64,000 nt of DNA from BOG-931 sp963761525 (GCA_963761525.1 CAVXHG010000002.1:62001-126000); one strand, 5' to 3'; counted from the stretch's first letter, positions 11,003-19,935 are shown. Notes: generated by a model not told the origin, from the letters alone. Numbers and translations: made by a program.

Positions 11003-12337
11003 TTAGTTCGGAACTGCGGTCTTCGGATTCGGCGGGAACGCCGCGTTGGTCGTCGTGCCGCGCAGCAGTTCGAGCGCGGACTTGAGCGCCGCGTCGTCCT
11101 TCTCATCCGGCGGGACGTAGGACTGCGAACCCGACTCTTCGGCACCCTCGGCTTTGAGGTGGCCGCGCAGCGAGGCTTCGCCTTTGGTGTCGGTGCGGTT
11201 CTTCAGGTCGTCCGGAACATCCTGCAGCACTTCGATATCCGGAACGATGCCCTTGGCCTGGATCGACCGGCCCGACGGCGTGAAGTAGCGCGCCGTGGTC
11301 AGCCGCAGTGCGCCATTGCCGGCGCCGAGCGGGATGATGGTCTGCACCGATCCCTTGCCGAACGAGCGCGTGCCAATCAGCGTCGCGCGCTTGTGGTCCT
11401 GCAGCGCGCCGGCAACGATTTCCGACGCCGAGGCCGAACCGCCGTTGATCAGGACGATCACCGGCTTGCCTTTGGTCATGTCACCCGGCCGCGCGTTGAA
11501 GCGCTGGGTCTCTTCCGGGTTGCGGCCGCGGGTCGACACGATCTCGCCCTTGTCGAGGAACGTATCGGACACCGAGATCGCCTGATCGAGCAGGCCGCCC
11601 GGATTGTTACGCAGATCGACCACGTAGCCTTTGATTTTGTCGGCGCCGAGCTGGGTGTTCAGATCGTTGATCGCCTGCTTCAGGCCGTCGGTGGTCTGCT
11701 CGTTGAACTGCGTGATGCGGATATAGCCGACATCGTCGCCTTCAGGATGCGAGCGCACCGACTTCACCCGGATCACGTCGCGCATGATCGACACTTCGAT
11801 CGGCTTGTCCGATCCCTTGCGCATGATCGTGAGCTTGATCTTGGTGTTGACCGGACCGCGCATCTTGTCGACGGCCTGATTGAGCGTCAGGCCCTGCACG
11901 TTCTCGTCGTCGAGTTCCGTGATGATGTCGTTCGCCATGACGCCGGCCTTGGCCGCTGGCGTATCGTCGATCGGCGCCACGACCTTCACCAGACCGTCTT
12001 CCATCGTGACTTCGATGCCGAGCCCGCCGAATTCGCCGCGGGTCTGCACCTGCATGTCACGGAAGCTTTTCGGATCCATGTAGCTCGAATGTGGATCGAG
12101 ACCGGCCAGCATGCCGTTGATCGCCGATTCGACCAGCTTGGAGTTGTCCGGCTTTTCGACGTAGTCGGCGCGGACGCGCTCGAACACGTCGCCAAACAGG
12201 TTGAGCTCCCGGTAGGTATCCGAAGCTGCCGCCCGGGCCGACGAGCCGACGAGCAATGAGTGGGGCTGCGTCACCAGCAGCGTCGTCACGACGCCTGCTG
12301 CCGCGCCAAGGAATACAAGGTAAGTCTTGCGCATCAT
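11003..12337 (-). CDS. ctpA: C-terminal processing peptidase, S41 family
   Basis: Periplasmic carboxyl-terminal protease, 444 aa from the chosen start. That ATG overlaps the stop of the upstream gene (ATGA), and a GGCGAAAAGG stretch precedes it; an in-frame ATG at 12373 inside the upstream gene is rejected. It begins MMRKTYLVFLGAAAG, an export signal or anchor. A PDZ domain with FGGLGIEV and GVMANDII follows at about residues 95-180. The catalytic Ser is in NGGSASASEIVAGAL and the general-base Lys in SFGKGSVQT. A likely role is cell-wall or envelope protein processing with the EnvC-like protein encoded just upstream. Confidence 0.93.
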   Translation of the reverse strand: MMRKTYLVFLGAAAGVVTTLLVTQPHSLLVGSSARAAASDTYRELNLFGDVFERVRADYVEKPDNSKLVESAINGMLAGLDPHSSYMDPKSFRDMQVQTRGEFGGLGIEVTMEDGLVKVVAPIDDTPAAKAGVMANDIITELDDENVQGLTLNQAVDKMRGPVNTKIKLTIMRKGSDKPIEVSIMRDVIRVKSVRSHPEGDDVGYIRITQFNEQTTDGLKQAINDLNTQLGADKIKGYVVDLRNNPGGLLDQAISVSDTFLDKGEIVSTRGRNPEETQRFNARPGDMTKGKPVIVLINGGSASASEIVAGALQDHKRATLIGTRSFGKGSVQTIIPLGAGNGALRLTTARYFTPSGRSIQAKGIVPDIEVLQDVPDDLKNRTDTKGEASLRGHLKAEGAEESGSQSYVPPDEKDDAALKSALELLRGTTTNAAFPPNPKTAVPN

Positions 12338-13728
12338 CCGCGAACCTTTTCGCCTTCGTTTGCTGCCCACCAAGGGCTGGGATCAAAGGGAGTGCCGTCC
12401 TTGCGGAACTCCACGTAAAGTACAGGTTGCTTGGCCCCGGTAGCGATGGCGGAGGACACCTGCGATCCACCGCCCATTACGGCTACGGGTTCACCGGTCA
12501 GCACGAACTGACCGAGATCGACGGAAATACGCTCCATCCCCGCTAACAGCACATGATACCCGCCGCCGGCGTTCAGGATCAAGAGTTGCCCATAGCTGCG
12601 AAACGGTCCGGCGTAAACAACCCAACCGTCGCATGGGGCGGTAATGTCGGCGCCCGCACGGGCCGCGATAGACAATCCCTTTTGGGTGCCGCCAACGCCA
12701 TCGGACGCGCCAAATTCCCGAATTCGCACGCCGTTGACCGGCAGCCGCAGGTGGCCGCGCGTCGCCGGGAATGCCATCGCTGGCGCCATGCGGCCGGGAT
12801 CCTTTAGTGCGGCGAGGTCCGGGCGGGTGGCGTCTGCCTCGATCGAGCGGGCTTGGTCGCGGGTCTGCCGTGCAGCCGGATCGAGATTCTGTTCGAGCTT
12901 GGCAATAAGGTCTTTGAGGTTGTCGACCTTCTGCGACAGGTCTGACGCCTGCTGCTGTTGGGCATCGAGCGATTGCTCGACCGCGGCCTGCTTCTGCTGC
13001 CGCTCGTCCACCAAAATGTTCAGGCGCAATTGTTCGCGCGCCAACACGTCGAGGTCGCCGGAAAGCCGCGTATTTTCGGCTTCGATGTCTTGACGCACCC
13101 GCAGCAGCTCGGCGAGATCGCCGGACAGGGCGTCGGCCTGGGCCCGCATTTCCGGAACCACAGCGCCGAGCATGATCGCGGTGCGTACGGCCTGCAGCGC
13201 GTCTTCCGGCTTGACCAGCAGCGCCGGCGGCGGCTGGCGGCCGATCCGTTGCAGCGCTGCAAGAATTTCAACGATTACAGAACGCCGTTCATCCAGTGAC
13301 GTCCGGAATTCCTGTTCGCGTTCGTCGAGCGGCTTCAGCCGCGCCCGCGTGGCGTCGATACTCGCTTCGACATCGCGGACGTGGCCGGCGGTATCGATGA
13401 GCTGCTGATTGAGTGCGGCGCGATCGGTGCCGATTGCATCGATCTCTTGCTTGAGACGAAGCTGTTCGTCGGCTGTCACCCGCTGCTGCGCGCGCGTCGC
13501 GTCTAGTTCCTGGTCATGCTGCTTAAGCGCATCGGTCTCGGATAAGGCCGGTGCGGTAGGCGCCGGGGCTGAGGACGGAACTGCCGACTGGGGAACTTGG
13601 GCGACTGGCGCGGACGTCGCTGGGGTCTGTGCAAAAGCAGGCCCATTGGCTCCGAGCGGGAGCGCAAAGGCCAATGCCGAGCCGAGCACAAAGCACGGAT
13701 CGGCGCGGCTCGACCGGCGGAGAATCAT
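12334..13728 (-). CDS. EnvC-like murein hydrolase activator (degenerate M23 domain)
   Basis: About 464 aa from the Met giving MILRRSSRADPCF and a signal peptide ending near AFA-Q; longer in-frame starts up to 13779 lack a signal. After a Pro/Ala segment come long coiled coils (about residues 65-295), as in EnvC, then a C-terminal LytM/M23 fold. The zinc ligands of active M23 enzymes are not all present: the HxxxD position reads QKGLSIAA, and only one His is left in YHVLLAGM. That fits an amidase activator rather than a hydrolase. The closing block LYVEFRKDGTPFDPSPWW is typical of EnvC. Its stop overlaps the ctpA start. Confidence 0.85.
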   Translation of the reverse strand: MILRRSSRADPCFVLGSALAFALPLGANGPAFAQTPATSAPVAQVPQSAVPSSAPAPTAPALSETDALKQHDQELDATRAQQRVTADEQLRLKQEIDAIGTDRAALNQQLIDTAGHVRDVEASIDATRARLKPLDEREQEFRTSLDERRSVIVEILAALQRIGRQPPPALLVKPEDALQAVRTAIMLGAVVPEMRAQADALSGDLAELLRVRQDIEAENTRLSGDLDVLAREQLRLNILVDERQQKQAAVEQSLDAQQQQASDLSQKVDNLKDLIAKLEQNLDPAARQTRDQARSIEADATRPDLAALKDPGRMAPAMAFPATRGHLRLPVNGVRIREFGASDGVGGTQKGLSIAARAGADITAPCDGWVVYAGPFRSYGQLLILNAGGGYHVLLAGMERISVDLGQFVLTGEPVAVMGGGSQVSSAIATGAKQPVLYVEFRKDGTPFDPSPWWAANEGEKVRG

Positions 13729-13852
13729 CGTGTTCAAGAGGGTAGACCCAAGCCTCAACAAATCAATGAAAAGCAGCAAGATTTCGACCGGATTAAGACC
13801 GACCCGGGCGCAAGCGTCACAATTCGGTGAGATTGCGAAATGTTAAGGCGGA

Positions 13853-14335
13853 TTACGCGCGGTGATAGGGATGTCCGGCGAGGATGGTGCCGGCCCGATA
13901 AAGCTGTTCGAGCAGCATGACGCGCACAAGCTGGTGCGGCCAGGTTGCTGCGCCGAAAGCGAGCTTGAGGGTCGCCCGCTCGCGCAGCGTCGAAGCGAGA
14001 CCGTCCGCGCCGCCGATGATGAAACATGCGGCAGGGCGGTCCTCGGCGCGCCATTCGCCGATCTTGGCGGCGAGCGATGCGCTGTCGAGGCTGGTTCCGC
14101 GCTCGTCGAGAATGACGATGATCGCGCGTTCGGGGATGATATTGGCAATGGCGATCGATTCTTCGACGCGGCGGCGTTCGGCGTCCTGCGCCCGGCTTTC
14201 GCGGATCTCGACGATCTCGACTTCGCGTAGTCCGAGCCCTCGCCCAACCGCTTCCACGCGTTTGCGATAGTTGGCGGCGAGTTCGCGTTCGGGCCCGTCT
14301 TTGAGGCGGCCGACGGCGGCAATGGCAATGCGCAT
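13853..14335 (-). CDS. rlmH: 23S rRNA pseudouridine-1915 N3-methyltransferase
   Basis: SPOUT-class methyltransferase that methylates pseudouridine 1915 in helix 69 of 23S rRNA using S-adenosylmethionine. It is 160 aa, the family length. VILDERGTSLDS lies around residues 73-84, the SAM-binding knot segment FIIGGADGL is at about 103-111, and the closing motif LEQLYRAGTILAGHPYHR matches the family. It lies between rsfS and the envC-like gene, the usual alphaproteobacterial order. Confidence 0.96.
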   Translation of the reverse strand: MRIAIAAVGRLKDGPERELAANYRKRVEAVGRGLGLREVEIVEIRESRAQDAERRRVEESIAIANIIPERAIIVILDERGTSLDSASLAAKIGEWRAEDRPAACFIIGGADGLASTLRERATLKLAFGAATWPHQLVRVMLLEQLYRAGTILAGHPYHRA

Positions 14336-14433
14336 CTTTTACGTCACGACAAGGTACGCGCACCATACGCGCGTTCGCGCGCGTCTCTAAGCGCTACTGT
14401 CGCGCCTCAAAACGGCGGCGTGCGCAGCGGTAA

Positions 14434-14781
14434 TTAGCTCGCGCGCCGCACCGGACCGCCTGTCGTCCACATCTTCTCAAGATTGTAGAAGTCGCGGACT
14501 TCAGGCCGGAAGACGTGAACGATCACGGCTCCCGCATCGATCAACACCCAGTCGCACTGCGGCGCGCCTTCGATGCGGGCCGCAACGCCAACCTTGTGTA
14601 AATCCTCGACCACTCTGTCGGCGACCGAGCCGACATGGCGCTGCGATCGGCCGGATGACACGACCATATAATCGCCGACTGAGGATTTATCGCGAAGGTC
14701 GATGGTGACAATGTCCTCTGCCTTCATATCGTCGAGGCGAGTGAGGACCAGTTGCAGGATCTCCTCCGCGTCAGGACGCAT
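14434..14781 (-). CDS. rsfS: ribosome silencing factor RsfS
   Basis: Binds ribosomal protein uL14 and blocks subunit joining when nutrients are scarce. It is 115 aa. The family core is present: LDDMKAEDIVTIDL, then VGDYMVVSSGRSQRHV near residues 35-50, and CDWVLIDAGAVIVHVFRPEVRDFYNLEKMW to the end. It is co-directional with nadD upstream (183-base gap) and rlmH downstream, as usual. A TTG or other earlier start is possible, since some homologues have longer N-termini. Confidence 0.94.
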   Translation of the reverse strand: MRPDAEEILQLVLTRLDDMKAEDIVTIDLRDKSSVGDYMVVSSGRSQRHVGSVADRVVEDLHKVGVAARIEGAPQCDWVLIDAGAVIVHVFRPEVRDFYNLEKMWTTGGPVRRAS

Positions 14782-14964
14782 TTTGGAGATCGCTTTGGGG
14801 CCATGACGTTGGTCCCGAGAGGTTACTACTGTGGACAGGGGTCGTTTTCCTTTCGCTCCTGTTTGGCCCCGGCCACCGAATCCGGGGCACCGACATTAAG
14901 ATAGGCATGCCGGGTTAATGGATTCAACGGTTTCGGCGTCAATTAGATGACAGCAAAGGCGATT

Positions 14965-15624
14965 TTAACGTCGCGGTGTTGACCGCGCCGCACGCAACGC
15001 CGTCGATGACAACGGTGACTTGAGGCCGTGAAGGAAAATCCAGGCCGGCGGCTTGCATTCGGCAAGTTTTGTCGCGGCCGTCTCCGGGAGGCGGAACCGG
15101 CCCAGCGCCTGTGCCGTGACGCTTGCCGTGGAGTAGAGGCTTGGGCCGAGACGGTCCACCACGGCAATCGGCACCAGTTCCGTAATGCCCCGCCAGCGTT
15201 GCCAGCGGTGAAAGGTGCGCAAATTATCAGCGCCCATGATCCAGACGAAGTGCACGCCCCGGCAGCGTCGTACCAGATAAGACACTGTCTCATAGGTATA
15301 TGAGGTGCCGATCGCGGCTTCGACATCGGTAACGTCGATCAGCGGATGGTGCGCGAGTTCTTTCGCGGCGGCGACCCGCTCGGCGAGCGGCGCCAGCCCG
15401 CGGGTATCTTTCAGCGGGTTGCCCGGTGTGACCAGCCACCAGACACGGTCAAGGCCAAGCCGCCGGAGCGCCAGCAGGCAGGCCGCGCGGTGCGCGGCAT
15501 GTGGCGGATCGAAGGTGCCTCCAAACAGGCCGATCCGCATTCCAGGTGCATAGGGCGGCAGCACAACGCGCTCCCGCTCAGCAAATTTCGCGGCGGCGCG
15601 CACGCGAGGCGACTCACGCTTCAT
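14965..15624 (-). CDS. nadD: nicotinate-nucleotide adenylyltransferase
   Basis: Transfers AMP from ATP to nicotinate mononucleotide in NAD synthesis. The core begins MRIGLFGGTFDPPHAAH, the nucleotidyltransferase GGxFDPxHxGH motif, and continues with WWLVTPGNPLKD and the C-terminal ISSTxxR-like motif SSTALRA. The start is uncertain. The ATG at 15624 (giving MKRESPRV) has GGAGG some way upstream; ATG 15669, GTG 15564 and ATG 15540 (directly at the core) are alternatives. It lies directly downstream of proA, in the conserved proB-proA-nadD-rsfS-rlmH block. Confidence 0.92.
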   Translation of the reverse strand: MKRESPRVRAAAKFAERERVVLPPYAPGMRIGLFGGTFDPPHAAHRAACLLALRRLGLDRVWWLVTPGNPLKDTRGLAPLAERVAAAKELAHHPLIDVTDVEAAIGTSYTYETVSYLVRRCRGVHFVWIMGADNLRTFHRWQRWRGITELVPIAVVDRLGPSLYSTASVTAQALGRFRLPETAATKLAECKPPAWIFLHGLKSPLSSTALRAARSTPRR

Positions 15625-15697
15625 GATTGCAGAAAGTGCCCCCTCCCACGCATCCATCGCCGGCTGCATCGCGTTGCGCGATGCGATTGCCGAGCCG

Positions 15698-16990
15698 TTA
15701 CGGCCTCGTTTGCCCGTTGCCGCGGATGCGGTACTTGAAACTGGTTAGCTGTTCGACACCGACTGGGCCGCGCGCATGCAGCTTTCCGGTGGCGATGCCG
15801 ATCTCCGCGCCGAACCCGAATTCGCCGCCATCAGCGAATTGGGTCGACGCGTTGTGCAGCACGATTGCTGAATCCACTTCGCGCAAGAATTTCTCCGCGG
15901 CCTTTTTGTCTTCGGTCACGATCGCGTCGGTGTGATGAGTACCGTAGCGCTCGATGTGGTCGATCGCGGCACCGACGCCGTCGACCACGCCAACGGTCAT
16001 GATGGCATCGAGATATTCGGTGCCCCAATCGGTCTCGCTCGCGCGCTTGACGCGGCTGTCGGCTGACTGCACGGCGTCATCGCCACGAATTTCACAACCG
16101 GCGTCGATCAGCATGTCGACGAGCGGTTTGAGCATTTTCGGCGCGGCGTCACGGTCGACCAGCAAAGTTTCGGCAGCGCCGCATACGCCGGTGCGGCGCA
16201 TTTTGGCATTGAGCACGATCTTCTTTGCCATCGGCAGCTTGGCCTTGCCGTCGACATAGACATGGCAAACGCCTTCGAGATGCGCGAATACCGGTACGCG
16301 CGCTTCTTTCTGCACCCGGCCGACCAGTTCCTTGCCGCCGCGTGGCACGATCACATCGATGGCGCCGTCCAGTCCCGCAAGCATCATTCCGACTGCGGCG
16401 CGGTCGCGAGTTGGCACCAGCGAGATCGCGGCAGAAGGCAAATCGGCATCGATCAAGCCCTCGACCATCGCGGCGTGAATGGCGCGCGCCGAACGGAAAC
16501 TCTCCGATCCGCCGCGAAGGATCACGGCGTTGCCTGCTTTCAGGGAAAGCGCGCCGGCATCGGCGGTGACATTGGGCCGGCTCTCATAAATCACGCCAAC
16601 GACACCCAGCGGCTCGCGGACGCGTTCGATGCGCATGCCGTTTGGACGCCGCCACGACGCCATTACGGTTCCGACCGGATCCTTGAGTTTGCGGATGACT
16701 TCGAGACCCTTGGCTATGGCCTCGACCCGCGCCGCGTCCAGGGTCAGCCGGTCCAGGAACGCCGGCGTGGCGTCTCGCGTTTTTGCTTCTGCGATGTCCT
16801 CGGCGTTGGCCTTCAGGATCGCGGCTTTGGAACTACGGATGGCTTTGGCCATACCGGCCAGCGCTTTGTTCTTCTGCGAAGTCGACGCCAACGCAAGCGA
16901 ACGGGCAGCCCGGCGCGCGTCGCGGCCGATCTCCCGCATCGTGACATCAAGGTCACCGGAACCGCTGACCGCTTTCAGCGGAGCGTTCAT
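15698..16990 (-). CDS. proA: gamma-glutamyl phosphate reductase
   Basis: Second enzyme of proline synthesis: reduces glutamyl 5-phosphate to the semialdehyde with NADPH. It is 430 aa from the Met at 16990 (MNAPLKAVSGS); an in-frame ATG at 17053 adds 21 residues of low-complexity 'AKELAKE' sequence and is less likely. It contains the aldehyde dehydrogenase fold with the catalytic Cys in AKMRRTGVCGAAETLLV and the VIYESRPNVTADAGAL block. It is complete and undamaged, in contrast to proB upstream, which carries a frameshift. Confidence 0.95.
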   Translation of the reverse strand: MNAPLKAVSGSGDLDVTMREIGRDARRAARSLALASTSQKNKALAGMAKAIRSSKAAILKANAEDIAEAKTRDATPAFLDRLTLDAARVEAIAKGLEVIRKLKDPVGTVMASWRRPNGMRIERVREPLGVVGVIYESRPNVTADAGALSLKAGNAVILRGGSESFRSARAIHAAMVEGLIDADLPSAAISLVPTRDRAAVGMMLAGLDGAIDVIVPRGGKELVGRVQKEARVPVFAHLEGVCHVYVDGKAKLPMAKKIVLNAKMRRTGVCGAAETLLVDRDAAPKMLKPLVDMLIDAGCEIRGDDAVQSADSRVKRASETDWGTEYLDAIMTVGVVDGVGAAIDHIERYGTHHTDAIVTEDKKAAEKFLREVDSAIVLHNASTQFADGGEFGFGAEIGIATGKLHARGPVGVEQLTSFKYRIRGNGQTRP

Positions 16991-17216
16991 GGCAGGTTCC
17001 TTGGCAAGTTCCTTGGCCAGTTCTTGGGCATTGATCCGTCTTGCATTCGTCAAGTTCCTATCACGTTCGGCAAAACCCCGCGAGGCGGTTAGGCGCCATC
17101 GTTACCCACAGCAATCCACAGCCGTCATAGGCCGGTCAGACAGAGGGCGGAACCTAGGCATTGGCTGCTGCATTCAGAAGCCGAGTGTTCCTGTGTTAAC
17201 TCGAAGCGAGGGTGCT

Positions 17217-17507
17217 ATGCGTCAGTCACATGGTCAGTCGAGTTCCCTTCCCACCCGCTTTCCGGTCGGTGCCAGGTATGTCGTCGAAGGCCGTGGCGGT
17301 GAGGACGGGCAGTTGCGTGTATTTTCGCGTTACATCGTTCTACCCGGCGGCCGCCGTATCAAGCTTCCGGCCGATCTGAGTTTGTTGGCGGCATCGAGCG
17401 AGCCCGCCTCCAGGCGGGCTGCAAGCCAGAACAGAGCCGCTCAGGGGCGGTCACAGTCCAAGAAAATTATTGGTCGTCCAGGAACCACTCGCCGGCAGCG
17501 GCATTAA
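17217..17507 (+). CDS. small basic protein, unknown function
   Basis: 96 aa, transcribed against proA and proB. The ATG has a clear GAGGG site six bases upstream, and a strong intrinsic terminator follows 55 bases after the stop, so this is a complete one-gene unit. The central block (FPVGARYVVEGRGGEDGQL then RYIVLPGGRRIKLPADL, residues 14-53) reads like a small beta-rich domain. The C-terminus is Arg/Ser/Gln-rich and probably disordered. I recognise no named family; similar short proteins appear to exist in related genomes, but I cannot check that here. Confidence 0.7.
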   Translation: MRQSHGQSSSLPTRFPVGARYVVEGRGGEDGQLRVFSRYIVLPGGRRIKLPADLSLLAASSEPASRRAASQNRAAQGRSQSKKIIGRPGTTRRQRH

Positions 17508-17561
17508 TAGTACAGCGCCGGGCGAAGCCCCCCAGCCCCTCACCCTCAATCACCCGGCGTT

Positions 17562-17600
17562 GAGCCCCGACCGCGTTAGCGGCCGGGGCTCCTTTCTTTT
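17562..17600 (+). terminator. intrinsic terminator of the small basic protein gene
   Basis: GAGCCCCG (17562-17569) pairs with CGGGGCTC (17584-17591), with an inner CCGC/GCGG pair capped by GTTA, followed by CTTTCTTTT. This is a strong plus-strand intrinsic terminator that also supports the upstream small ORF being a real gene. Confidence 0.88.
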
Positions 17601-17723
17601 GGACTCGGTCGAGACTTACGTTTCATTAGCCAATTTCCAGCGTTTGCTGCGCCGCTCTGGAACCGGTCCGGCCCGCGGGGTTTTTCGGCCTGTTGGCCTT
17701 GTTGTGAGCTGATTGAGCGTAGG

Positions 17724-17764
17724 GGCCGGGTGTGTGAGCCTTTTCGGGGCTTGCCCGGCCCCTT
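17724..17764. repeat. hairpin overlapping the end of proB
   Basis: GGGGCCGGG (17724-17732) and CCCGGCCCC (17756-17764) form a 9-bp stem with an inner AGCC/GGCT pair. It overlaps the proB stop. No T-run follows on the minus strand and only a weak TTCATTTC on the plus strand, so it may block read-through between the convergent genes or stabilise the proB mRNA end. Confidence 0.5.
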
Positions 17765-18895
17765 CATTTCATTCCAGCACCTAGCACCAGATCGTCGCGA
17801 TGGACCATTTCGGCCCGGCCGCTGAAGCCGAGGATCGAGGCGATGTCCGCGGATGACCGGCCCCTGACCTTCTGGGCATCTTCAACGTCGTAGGCACACA
17901 GACCGCGGCCGATTTCCGCCCCGTCCGGTCCGCGGACGATCACGGCGTCGCCGCGCGCAAAGGCACCCTCGACCTTGACCACGCCCACCGGCAGCAGGCT
18001 GTTGCCGCGGCGAAGGGCTGCCACGGCGCCAGCGTCGATCGTCAATGTGCCCTTTGGTTCAAGCGAGCCGACGATCCATTTTTTCCGGGCGGTGACCGGA
18101 TTGCCCAGCGCCGTGAACCAGGTGCAGCGTCCGCCTTCGGCGATCGCGCGCGAGCGGGTGCTCAACGTGGCCGGAGGCAATGACCATGTAGGTGCCGGCG
18201 CCGGTCGCGATCTTGGCGGCCTCAATCTTGGTTTGCATGCCGCCGCGGGAAAGTTCGGAGCCGGCGGCGCCGGCCATCGCCTCGATCTCGGGCGTGATGC
18301 GGTCGACCTGCGGAATAAGCTTCGCCGACTTCACCGTGGCGGGCGGCGCATCGTAGAGGCCGTCGATATCGGACAGCAGGACCAGAAGATCAGCGCTGAC
18401 CATAGTGGCGACGCGGGCGGCGAGGCGGTCATTGTCGCCATAGCGGATTTCGGATGTCGCGACGGTGTCGTTCTCGTTGATGACCGGCACCGCGCGCCAT
18501 TCCAGCAATTTATCGATCGTGGAGCGCGCGTTGAGATAACGCCGACGCTCTTCGGTATCCCAAAGCGTCACCAACACCTGACCCGCCGTGATGCCGTGAC
18601 GCGACAACGCTTCGGCCCAGGTGCGCGCCAGTGCGATCTGGCCGACGGCGGCGGCGGCCTGGCTGTCCTCGAGCTTGAGCGGGCCCGCAGGCAGCTTCAG
18701 CACCGCTCGGCCAAGCGCGATCGCGCCTGACGAAACAACGATTACGTCGCGCCCGTCCCGATGCAGCGGGGCAAGATCATCCGCCAGCGAGGTCAGCCAT
18801 GATTCATTGAGCCGGCCGGCCGCGGCATCGACCAGCAGGGAAGAACCGACTTTCACAACGATGCGGCGGAAGTCGCCGAGCCGGGGCGTATTCAT
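17764..18895 (-). pseudogene. proB: glutamate 5-kinase, frameshifted
   Basis: First enzyme of proline synthesis (ATP-dependent phosphorylation of glutamate). It starts at ATG 18895 (MNTPRLGDFRRIVVKVGSSLL). The kinase domain is normal, with VVSSGAIALG, INENDTVAT and LSDIDGLY, until HVEHPLA. The frame then shifts at the CG tract 18145-18152, and the next frame carries the rest, including IAEGGRCTWF, KWIVGSLEPKG and the PUA domain to LGAGMK. The span is 1132 bases, one more than a multiple of three. Joined, the product would be a normal ProB of about 376 aa. Either a base was inserted in sequencing or the gene is newly broken. proA downstream is intact, which favours an error. Confidence 0.9.
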
Positions 18896-18913
18896 GGTCG
18901 TTGCTTTTAGACG

Positions 18914-18967
18914 ATGATCCCGGAAAAAGCTTGCCCTCGGACTTGATCCGAGGGTGGATACCGGTTT
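18914..18967. repeat. dispersed repeat with CCCTCGGA hairpin, copy 1
   Basis: A roughly 54-base unit whose core is a perfect 8-bp hairpin (CCCTCGGA, loop CTTGA, TCCGAGGG at 18934-18954), flanked by 'ATGATCC(C/G)GGAAAA' and 'CCGGTTT'. A near-identical copy lies at 30958-31011. This copy fills the gap between proB and the CRP/FNR regulator gene and overlaps the end of the latter. Confidence 0.8.
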
Positions 18968-18968
18968 G

Positions 18969-19682
18969 TCAGAGCTCGGCTTCGCGCTGAAGCTGCGCCT
19001 TGTTTTCAAGGCAATAATAGCCCGACAGCCTGCTGACCAGCTTGCGCCGTTTCCAGTCATTGAGGATACGGCTGACATTCTCGCGCGCAATGCCCGCCAT
19101 GGCGGCGAGATCGGCCTGACCGATCTTTTGCCGGATCACGATCCGGCCTGCGCCGACGTCCTGGCCGAATTCCTGGGCCAGTTCGAGCAGCGTCAGGGCG
19201 ACGCGTCCGCGCAGCGGCAGGAAACTCCCCGCCGCGACCACGGCGTCGGTTTCACGCAAACGCGCGGCAAGCAATTCGACCAGGGATTTATAGACTTCGG
19301 CGTGCGTCTTGGCGAAATCCTCGAACGCGGAGCGGCTGAGAAAGCTCAGCTCCGAGTTGCGGACCGCAACAACCGACGCGGAGCGCGGCAGCCCGTCGAT
19401 AATCGAGAGCTCGCCGACAATCGCGCCTGCGCCAAGGAAAGCGAGAATGCGCTCGCCGCCTGCGCGCGACATCATGGTGACTTTGAGCAAGCCGTCCTCG
19501 ACGCGGTAGCAGCCATTGCCGGCATCGCCCGCGGTGAACAGCGTCGCATCGGCGGTGAGCTTCACCGGCGTCGCGGCGTTGAACAGATTTTTCGAGAGAT
19601 GCGACGGCAAGCCTGACAGCAGGCTCACACTCGCTGGAGTCGGATGGTTTGGTGGCATGGCCCCATCGCCACTCAAAGGCAC
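18969..19682 (-). CDS. Crp/Fnr family transcriptional regulator
   Basis: 237 aa (about 229 from the second Met, MPPNHPTPAS). The N-terminal cyclic-nucleotide-binding fold (about 25-145) has the cassette GELSIIDGLPRSASV near residues 90-104, close to the cAMP-binding PBC motif. A dimer helix follows, then a C-terminal Crp-type helix-turn-helix (about 175-225) with IGQADLAAMAGIARENVSRIL. No N-terminal cysteine cluster is seen, so an oxygen-sensing Fnr role is unlikely. A candidate CRP-type site lies about 240 bases upstream of the start, and an adenylate cyclase gene is only 10 kb away; both links are inference. Confidence 0.9.
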   Translation of the reverse strand: MPLSGDGAMPPNHPTPASVSLLSGLPSHLSKNLFNAATPVKLTADATLFTAGDAGNGCYRVEDGLLKVTMMSRAGGERILAFLGAGAIVGELSIIDGLPRSASVVAVRNSELSFLSRSAFEDFAKTHAEVYKSLVELLAARLRETDAVVAAGSFLPLRGRVALTLLELAQEFGQDVGAGRIVIRQKIGQADLAAMAGIARENVSRILNDWKRRKLVSRLSGYYCLENKAQLQREAEL

Positions 19683-19738
19683 GGAACGGCGTACCGTTGG
19701 CTAAACTGAACCATGCTGCACTTTGCGGGAAAGTAAAA

Positions 19739-19767
19739 GCCCGCCCGGACGGGGGATCCGGGCGGGC
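19739..19767 (-). terminator. probable terminator downstream of the catabolic operon
   Basis: An 11-bp perfect stem (GCCCGCCCGGA and TCCGGGCGGGC, loop CGGGGGA). On the minus strand it is followed by TTTTACTTT. It lies 270 bases beyond the last gene of the 20-30 kb minus-strand operon and just upstream of the Crp/Fnr gene, so it could end read-through from that operon. The T-run is short. Together with the palindrome at 19920 it is all I see in the 355-base gap 19683-20037. Confidence 0.55.
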
Positions 19768-19919
19768 GGGGTACTGACCCATGGGGGAGGGTCAATTTCA
19801 GGGGGACCAGTTGGGGACCGAGATCCCCCCTATTTGGACGCCGGCTTTCGGGGGTGACGAGGCCGGTGTCCGATCTGAAGTTCGATGGTGTTAACTTATT
19901 CAGCCGCCGCGATTTGCGA

Positions 19920-19935
19920 AGTGATGGCCATCACA
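19920..19935. promoter_or_regulatory. candidate CRP-type binding site
   Basis: AGTGATGGCCATCACA contains a perfect 14-base palindrome (19921-19934) and matches the E. coli CRP consensus TGTGA-N6-TCACA at 9 of 10 positions. It lies upstream of the Crp/Fnr-family gene on the minus strand and downstream of the catabolic operon. Autoregulation is plausible but not shown. Confidence 0.45.

Noticed and set aside
18969..19682. Fnr-type oxygen sensor
   Set aside because: The N-terminus lacks the cysteine cluster for an iron-sulfur centre; the sequence fits a cyclic-nucleotide-type member better.
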